A stretch of DNA of 64,000 nucleotides from Antennarius striatus. Lineage: Eukaryota > Chordata > Actinopteri > Lophiiformes > Antennariidae. Below are positions 57,537 to 64,000 of this stretch, in pieces. The notes beneath the pieces are model-generated. The model had not been told where the DNA came from and ran no database searches. It saw nothing but the letters and a program-made list of their open reading frames with translations. A program made the translations under genes and the position numbers. Within the stretch, counting starts at the first letter, position 1; each line of letters begins with the position of its first letter. The stretch is taken from NCBI RefSeq assembly GCF_040054535.1, contig NC_090796.1, positions 17,562,501-17,626,500 of the forward strand, written 5' to 3'.

Positions 57537-60500
57537 TCACACGTTCCTCTCCTCCGTGGCCTCGTCTTTCTTCTCGCGGGTGTCAGCGTCCTCCTCGTCC
57601 ATCGGCCCGGGGCCCGACGGCTCGGGGCCCGACGGCTCGGGGCCCGACGGCTCGGGGCCCGACGGCTCGGGGCCCGACGGCTCGGGGCCCGACGGCTCGG
57701 GGCCCGACGGCTCGGGGTCCGACGGCTCGGGGCCCGATGGCTTGGGGGCTGGTGGTTCCTCCTTCTTAGCTTCAGGAAGAAGGATGACCTTCCCAACGTT
57801 CTGACGTTCGTGCATCCGCCTCATGGCCTCCGCCACCTGAGACAAGACAGAGCATTTAACCCCGCCCTCCATCCATCCATCATCCATCCATCATCCATCC
57901 ATCATCCATCCATCATCCATCCATCATCCATCCATCATCCATCCATCACTAATGATCACACAACATGCTAACATGTTTAAAACTGAAATGCTATTGATGC
58001 TAGGTTATGGCATCACTTCCTGCCTGCATTCAGGTAACCATGACGACCTTCACCTCCTCAAAGTGGTAGCTGCGGTCGAGGCGGGGCCGGATGTGGCCCT
58101 GCTGGTACAGGTCCAGCAGCGTGTCCATGGTCCTGCTGATGAGGGGGTGGTCCAGGTAGCCCAGGTGGAAGCCGCAGACCGCCTTGTTGGTGGACATCAG
58201 CTTGAGGGCCGAGAGGGACAGCTGGTGGTACCAGGTCCGAGCCACGGCCAGCAGGTTCTTCTTCTGCCCCGTCACACAGTTAGCTGCACCTGGAGCCGTG
58301 GGGGGGGGGGGGGGGGCATAGGGTCGTCATTTAAATTATTACAGGTGTGAAGCTTCGTCTCATGGAGGACCAACAAACACCTCCTGAGGGAAGGTCCACG
58401 CTAACGGGTTAGCTCTGATGCTACACCTGAAGAAGAACTAGTCTCTTCTTCAGGTGTTTAAACTAGTCTCTACAGGTGTTTAAACTAGTCTCTTCAGGTG
58501 TTTTAACTAGTCTCTTCAGGGGTTGTAACTAGTCTCTTCAGGTGTTTAAACTAGTCTCTTCTTCAGGTGTTTAAACTAGTCTCTTCAGGGGTTTTAACTA
58601 GTCTCTTCAGGGGTTTTAACTAGTCTCTTCAGGTGTTTAAACTAGTCTCTTCTTCAGGTGTTTAAACTAGTCTCTTCAGGGGTTTTAACTAGTCTCTTCA
58701 GGTGTTTAAACTAGTCTCTTCAGGGGTTGTAACTAGTCTCTTCAGGGGTTTTAACTAGTCTCTTCAGGGGTTGTAACTAGTCTCTTCAGGGGTTGTAACT
58801 AGTCTCTTCAGGGGTTTTAACTAGTCTCTTCAGGTGTTTAAACTAGTCTCTTCAGGGGTTTTAACTAGTCTCTTCAGGTGTTTAAACTAGTCTCTTCTTC
58901 AGGTGTTTAAACTAGTCTCTTCTTCAGGTGTTTAAACTAGTCTCTTCAGGTGTTGTAACTAGTCTCTTCAGGGGTTTTAACTAGTCTCTTCAGGGGTTTT
59001 AACTAGTCTCTTCAGGTGTTGTAACTAGTCTCTTCAGGGGTTTTAACTAGTCTCTTCAGGGGTTGTAACTAGTCTCTTCAGGGGTTTTAACTAGTCTCTT
59101 CAGGGGTTGTAACTAGTCTCTTCAGGGGTTTTAACTAGTCTCTCCAGGTGTTTAAACTAGTCTCTTCTTCAGGTGTTTAAACTAGTCTCTTCAGGGGTTT
59201 TAACTAGTCTCTTCAGGGGTTTTAACTAGTCTCTTCAGGGGTTTTAACTAGTCTCTTCAGGTGTTTAAACTAGTCTCTTCTTCAGGTGTTTAAACTAGTC
59301 TCTTCAGGGGTTTTAACTAGTCTCTTCAGGTGTTTAAACTAGTCTCTTCAGGGGTTGTAACTAGTCTCTTCAGGGGTTTTAACTAGTCTCTTCAGGGGTT
59401 GTAACTAGTCTCTTCAGGGGTTGTAACTAGTCTCTTCAGGGGTTTTAACTAGTCTCTTCAGGTGTTTAAACTAGTCTCTTCAGGGGTTTTAACTAGTCTC
59501 TTCAGGTGTTTAAACTAGTCTCTTCAGGGGTTGTAACTAGTCTCTTCAGGGGTTTTAACTAGTCTCTTCAGGGGTTGTAACTAGTCTCTTCAGGGGTTTT
59601 AACTAGTCTCTTACCAAACACAACCAGGGCTCCCAGGGGTCTCAGCAGACCGAACCCCTTCTGCGTGTCGGCCCCGCCCAGCGGGTCGAGGACGATGTCG
59701 ACTCCTGTGGAGACACACCCCGTTAGCGATGAAGGGGCGTCGCCCGCTGGGTGAGGACGGGTGAGGGTGACTCACCCTCGGGGCTGATCTTGCGGACTTC
59801 CTCCACGTAGTCTTTGGTGCGGTAGTCGATGGGGTGGGCGACGCCCACTTCAGCGATGGTCTCGTGTTTGGAGGCGGAGGCGGTGCCAAAAACAGTGACA
59901 TCACCCACCATGCGGCACAGCTGGGTGGCGGCGATCCCAACGCCACCTGCAGGCGAGACGAACAATCATGTGATGAATCCAGAAAGGTTCTGGTTCTCCA
60001 GTCATGTGACCTGAGAGGGGCGGGGCCGACCTGCTGCCATGTGGACCAGGACCTTCTTGCCCGGCCTCAGGTGGGCCAGCTCGAACAGCATCAGGTAGGC
60101 GGTCAGGTAGTTGATGGGGAGGGCGGCGCCCTCCTCGAAGCTCATCCCCCCCGGCATCAGGAAGGTGTGGTCAGCTGGGACCACGACCACTTCCTGCCAC
60201 AGCCCACTGCGACTCAGCACGATGACGCGATCGCCTACCTGGGGGAGCAGACCCGCTGTCAGACCGGACACGCCCCCATCATCCGTCCATCATCCATCCA
60301 TCTATCATCCATCCATCTATCATCCATCCATCTATCATCCATCCATCTATCATCCATCCATCTATCATCCATCCATCTATCATCCATCCGTCCATCATCC
60401 ATCCATCTATCATCCATCCATCTATCATCCATCCATCTATCATCCATCCATCTATCATCCATCCATCTATCATCCATCCATCTATCATCCATCCGTCCAT

Positions 60501-61914
60501 CATCCATCCATCTATCATCCATCCATCTATCATCCATCCATCCATCATCCATCCATCTATTATCCATCCATCTATCATCCATCCATCATTAATCATCCAT
60601 CATCCATCCATCATCCATCAATCATCCATTCGTCATCCATCCATAAAGTTTGTTTTTCCTTCAGTGTCGGTTGTTGTCATGGTTACACAGAACCTTGGGG
60701 ACAGATTTACTTCCTGTGAAGGCACCAATAGCCTGCTGGTTCAGGTTCAGGCGAAGGGGTGGAGCCAGCTTCCCCCCCTCCTTTAACAGCTGGCTGAAAG
60801 CGGAGAAGCAGAAGCAGAAGCTGAAGCTGAAGCTGAAGCTGAAGCTGAAGCAGAAGCTGAAGCTGAAGCTGAAGCAGAAGCTGAAGCTGAAGCAGAAGCA
60901 GAAGCGGTGATGTCACACGTGTTGCTGTGAAGCAGGAAGTGACTCAGAGCGCCAGCGTTTGAACAGGAAGTAGTGCAGCGTTCAGTCAGACCAGAGTTCT
61001 TTCCTGCGTTTCACAACGACTCTCACGCTGAAGGCGTGGCGCTTCTCTGCAGGACAACACGGGACACACACAGGAACTCCGTTTCCCATCAGCCCCTGTG
61101 TCTGAACCAGACCTCAGATACACCTGAGATCTACAAGTCGGTCAAGAAACCAACAAACATCAACAACGATGACGATCATCAGGATAACATAAACATGTAA
61201 ACATGTTTACAAACATGTTTACAAACATGTTTACAGACATATAAACATGTTTATAAACATGTCGATATCTTTATTAACATGAAAACACGACCCGGTTCTG
61301 ACTCCTTGAGCCCAGACTTTAATCCTCCACACAGGATTAAAATAATCTGGATGATTTCGTAGACACGCGGACAGTTAAGGGTTAATTTACACTGGAGATT
61401 GGATTGGTGACGTCACACCTTCCAGCTGGGACTTGTCGGAGTGACGTCAGACTGGAGCTACTCTACAGGTTTGGAAACATGGAGAACCCAGCAGGAGCAG
61501 CGGGGTGTGTGTGTGGGGGGGGGGGGGGTTCCGCCCCGGCACGGGTTCCGGGTTGGGGCGTTGGGGTCGGGGGGGGGGGGCGTCGGTTCTACTCACCCTG
61601 CGCTCCTTCACGTCCTCACCGACCGCCTCGATGAGTCCAGAGGCCTCCATCCCCATGACGACCGGCGGGGGGGGCAGCGGGTCGTACAGCCCCTGTCTCC
61701 CCAGCAGCTCGGCGAAGTTGAGCCCGCACGCCCGGACCCGCACCAGGACCTGCCCCGCCCCCACCTGCGGGCTGTGCGTCCGCACCTGCAGCTTGACCCG
61801 GTCGTAGCCCCCGTGACCCGTGAGCACCAGAGCCCTCCAGGACAGGGGCCCGGGGGGTCCGGGGGCCGCGGGGGGCGGGCCGGGCTGCTCAGGCGGAACC
61901 GGTTCTGCAGACAT
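57537..61914 (-). CDS. vat1: Synaptic vesicle membrane protein VAT-1 homolog, 6 exons
   Basis: Medium-chain dehydrogenase/reductase (zeta-crystallin-like quinone oxidoreductase group) associated with membranes, linked to vesicle traffic and negative control of mitochondrial fusion. Exons: 61914-61597, 60238-60031, 59946-59776, 59704-59615, 58289-58054, 57836-57537. They give 440 residues with all phases closing. Seen: a Pro-rich N-terminus, [36 protein letters not shown], the cofactor-binding [48 protein letters not shown], and [11 protein letters not shown]. Human VAT1 is 393 residues; the excess is mainly a C-terminal PSGPE repeat. rnd2 is divergently transcribed upstream, as beside human VAT1. 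Confidence 0.95.
57603..57745 (-). repeat. vat1: Coding 15-bp minisatellite in vat1 exon 6
   Basis: Nine pentapeptides: [10 protein letters not shown], six more PSGPE, then PSGPG. They are followed by an acidic/basic tail ([21 protein letters not shown]). DNA unit GACGGCTCGGGGCCC. Confidence 0.93.
57868..57946. repeat. (ATCCATCC)n repeat in vat1 intron 5
   Basis: Tandem CCATCCATCAT units of 11 bp. Confidence 0.9.
58423..59614. repeat. 22/25-bp minisatellite filling vat1 intron 4
   Basis: About 53 units in four forms sharing TCTCTTCAGG...AACTAG: GGTGTTTAA, GGGGTTTT, GGGGTTGT, and a 25-bp form with TCTCTTCTTCAGG. On the minus strand the array starts at the exon 4 donor (GTAAGAGACTAGTT, against TGAAGAGACTAGTT in repeats). 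The distal end, 58,423-58,460, has one inverted unit. A poly-G run lies at 58,302-58,317. Confidence 0.95.
60239..61596 (-). other. vat1: vat1 intron 1 with two tandem repeats
   Basis: 60,283-60,640 is a 15-bp repeat (TCCATCCATCTATCA, with GTCCATC variants at intervals). 60,804-60,906 is a GAAGCT/GAAGCA hexamer repeat. Both give open frames by length alone. 61,197-61,262 is rich in AAACATGTTTA palindromes. Confidence 0.85.
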
Positions 61915-63362
61915 GCTGACGGGGCCTGGTGTTAATCTGGATTACAATCCGGATCGGACGGGTTGAGTCTGACTTTGGATCAAGTCAAAGTTCAAGTTCG
62001 AACTGCGCAGTTTCCTCCCAGCGCCTCCAGTGATCCGGAAGGAGGCAGTGTAAACATTTAATCCGGTTTGGCCTTTCACAATAAAACGCAGGAACACGCC
62101 CCGCGGGTCGGACTCGTTCAGGGAATCCGGATCCAAATCCGGAGTCTGGACTGAAAATGGTTCTGTTCGTGAGTCACAGCTGACCCCCGGTGGACCCGAA
62201 CCCGTCCGGTCCGGACCCCAACGGGGGCTCCAAGGGAACCTTCATCACTAAGAGGATGACCTCCGCCACCGGACCCGTTCAGACCGAACCCACCGGCTGC
62301 TGCTCACCGGTTCTGACCCAAAAACTTTATTTGAAGTTTCCTTCAGCAAAATCAAGGCGGGTCGTTTTGACCAGCAGGTGGCGCCACAGGACCGGCAGCA
62401 GTTCTACTGGTTCTGTACTGGTTCTGACTAGAACCTGCATGAAGTGAGAGCGAGTTATGGATTATAAAACACAATTGATCTGTGATTGATGTGATCAGTT
62501 TGCTTTCATCAAGCACAGAAACAACTTATTTATTTACAATTTATCGTATTAAAATGAATTAAATGAATCTGAATCATCTCAATCTTATAAATATTCTAAT
62601 ATCATGTTTAATTACTTTAAACAGCATTCATTTCACGACGTTTCACCGACAGTCACGGCTAGACCGGATGTTCGACTTCAAAGTAAAAGCATAGGAAACA
62701 ACCGTTCCATCAGCCATCCTTACACGTGTTGTAATCCACAGATTACTTTCTTAATGCCCAGTGGATTGATGGAAACAGTTTTGGATAATCTACGGACAGA
62801 GTGAATGAATTTACTTCTCAGTCTGGTTTGAGACCACACCCACTGCTATTGATTAGTATCGGCGCAGACCGGTGGTAATTGATTGAGGGATGATTTGTTT
62901 TATCCAACACAATATTAAACATGAAGTTTACACTGAAATATAATTTATTTTTAAGAACTCAAAACCAGTATTTTTTAACATTCAGTGTTTTGTTTTGTGT
63001 TTTAACTGGAAGTTGTGATTGTACTTCAAGTGGTGATCAGCGTTGATTAAAATCTGCTTTCCTGATCGATCCGGTTTGATGTGTCGGTGGAGGTCATCCT
63101 ATAAACTGTAGCTCGTTTCCTTTTCATTTTTGTCCTTTAGCTTTTTTTCATTTAGATTTTTTTTCTCACGGACGCACCGTGCTCTTATTCTGACAGGAAC
63201 CACAGGAAGCCGGGCTGGAGCGCAGGTGTCGTCCGCCCCGGTCCCGGTCCCGCAGCAGAGCGGCGGCGGGACGCGGAGCGGGAAGCTGAGCTCCATCAGT
63301 CTTGACTTTGTGATCACTTCTATCGATCATCGATCAGCGCGCGCTCTAAGTGCCCGGAAGTG
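61915..63362. promoter_or_regulatory. vat1-rnd2 divergent intergenic region
   Basis: 1.45 kb between the two start codons. GC-rich flanks (to about 62,300, and 63,200-63,360) suggest one promoter at each end, with an AT-rich middle. No TATA box or specific site can be asserted. Confidence 0.5.
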
Positions 63363-63467
63363 ATGGACGCTCAGGGACCAATCCGCTGTAAGGTCGTGGT
63401 GGTGGGAGACGCGCGGAGCGGAAAGACGGCTCTGCTGCACGTCTTCGCCAAAGACTCGTACCCGGAG
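63363..63467 (+). CDS. rnd2: Rho-related GTP-binding protein Rnd2, first coding exon
   Basis: Rnd proteins are atypical Rho GTPases that stay GTP-bound and affect cytoskeleton and neuronal migration. ATG at 63,363 opens 35 codons: [20 protein letters not shown], then [15 protein letters not shown], then a donor GTGAGG at 63,468. The P-loop is GDARSGKT, where mammalian Rnd proteins have a Cys (GDxxCGKT). Rnd1 and Rnd3 share much of this exon; the name rests on the short N-terminus and on being next to vat1, as in human. Later exons lie beyond the window. Confidence 0.85.
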
Positions 63468-64000
63468 GTGAGGCGTGAAGGGCGGCGGAGAGAAGTTGGT
63501 CGGACGGTCCGGAAGAACCGGATCCGGTCCGGAAAGATCTGATCAGGTCCTCTGATCCAATCCGGAAGCAAGTTATAGTTTAGTTCTGTTAAAGTAGTTT
63601 AATATTGTTAAATGTGTTAAATTCCATATAATTAGTTTAATTCTGTTAAATGAGTTTTATTCCGTTGATTCCTGGTCCAACAGCTGGTGAACAAACGTAT
63701 TGATTTAGGATTCGTTTACTTTCTATCAGAATCCAGTTTGATTCATTGATCAGACTAAATGATTGATTTACTTTAAACATCATTCAAAGGTTTTGATTCA
63801 AATTTGAGCCAATCAGAGACAAGCTCAGATTTTCCTTTATCCTTGAGAACGACATGGGAAGGATGAAGAGCTGATTAATGGGGATGAAGATGAGGATGAT
63901 GATGATGCTGAGGATGATGATGATGCTGATGAGTATGATGCTGAGGATGAGGATGATGATGCTGAGGATGAGGATGCTGATGATGATGATGCTGAGGATG
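63468..64000 (+). other. rnd2: rnd2 intron 1 (partial) with GAT/GAG repeat
   Basis: 63,880-64,000 is a GATGAT/GAGGAT/GCTGAG trinucleotide-based repeat running off the window. The rest has no feature. Confidence 0.8.

Noticed and set aside
59834-60719. ORFs over 200 codons of HPSIY/DDRWM repeats
   Set aside because: Run through the 15-bp TCCATCCATCTATCA repeat in vat1 intron 1 and shadow vat1 exon 2.

Overview
The window is nuclear DNA from a compact ray-finned fish genome, probably a percomorph. Evidence: spliced vertebrate genes with GT-AG introns mostly of 75-100 bp, very dense minisatellites, and fish-type LINE fragments. The species cannot be named. The gene set acly, dnajc7, gjc1, vat1, rnd2 matches genes that sit together on human 17q21. 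Exon phases were checked by hand and close for every complete gene: acly 1092 codons, dnajc7 497, gjc1 440, the phospho1-type gene 252, vat1 440.

Layout: 1-16,799 is the right end of a long tandem array of 2.47-kb and 3.1-kb units. It carries no credible gene, but each unit holds long foldback hairpins and paired tRNA-like Pol III box A/box B modules. Then acly (minus, 17.3-28.7 kb), dnajc7 (minus, 30.5-34.7 kb), a truncated connexin copy (36.7 kb), intact gjc1 (minus, 38.0-39.4 kb), and a rearranged repeat zone (40-47 kb) with LINE debris and two nearly identical inverted arms. Next come a PHOSPHO1-type phosphatase (minus, 48.9-49.7 kb), a minisatellite-rich zone (50-57 kb), vat1 (minus, 57.5-61.9 kb) and the first exon of rnd2 (plus, 63.4 kb), which is head-to-head with vat1.

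The genes are not one pathway. acly makes cytosolic acetyl-CoA, dnajc7 is an Hsp70/Hsp90 co-chaperone, gjc1 is a gap-junction channel, the PHOSPHO1 type is a HAD phosphatase, vat1 is a membrane-associated MDR oxidoreductase, and rnd2 is an atypical Rho GTPase.

The most unusual content is structural. (1) An acly minisatellite copies the real 5' splice site about ten times. (2) A (TG)n tract serves as an acly 3' splice-site tract. (3) Several minisatellites are capped by an inverted copy of their own unit. (4) A vat1 intron array has an ordered, duplicated pattern of unit variants. (5) gjc1 flanks have been copied recently in both direct and inverted orientation. (6) The left array carries a repeated near-perfect 36-40 bp stem hairpin.
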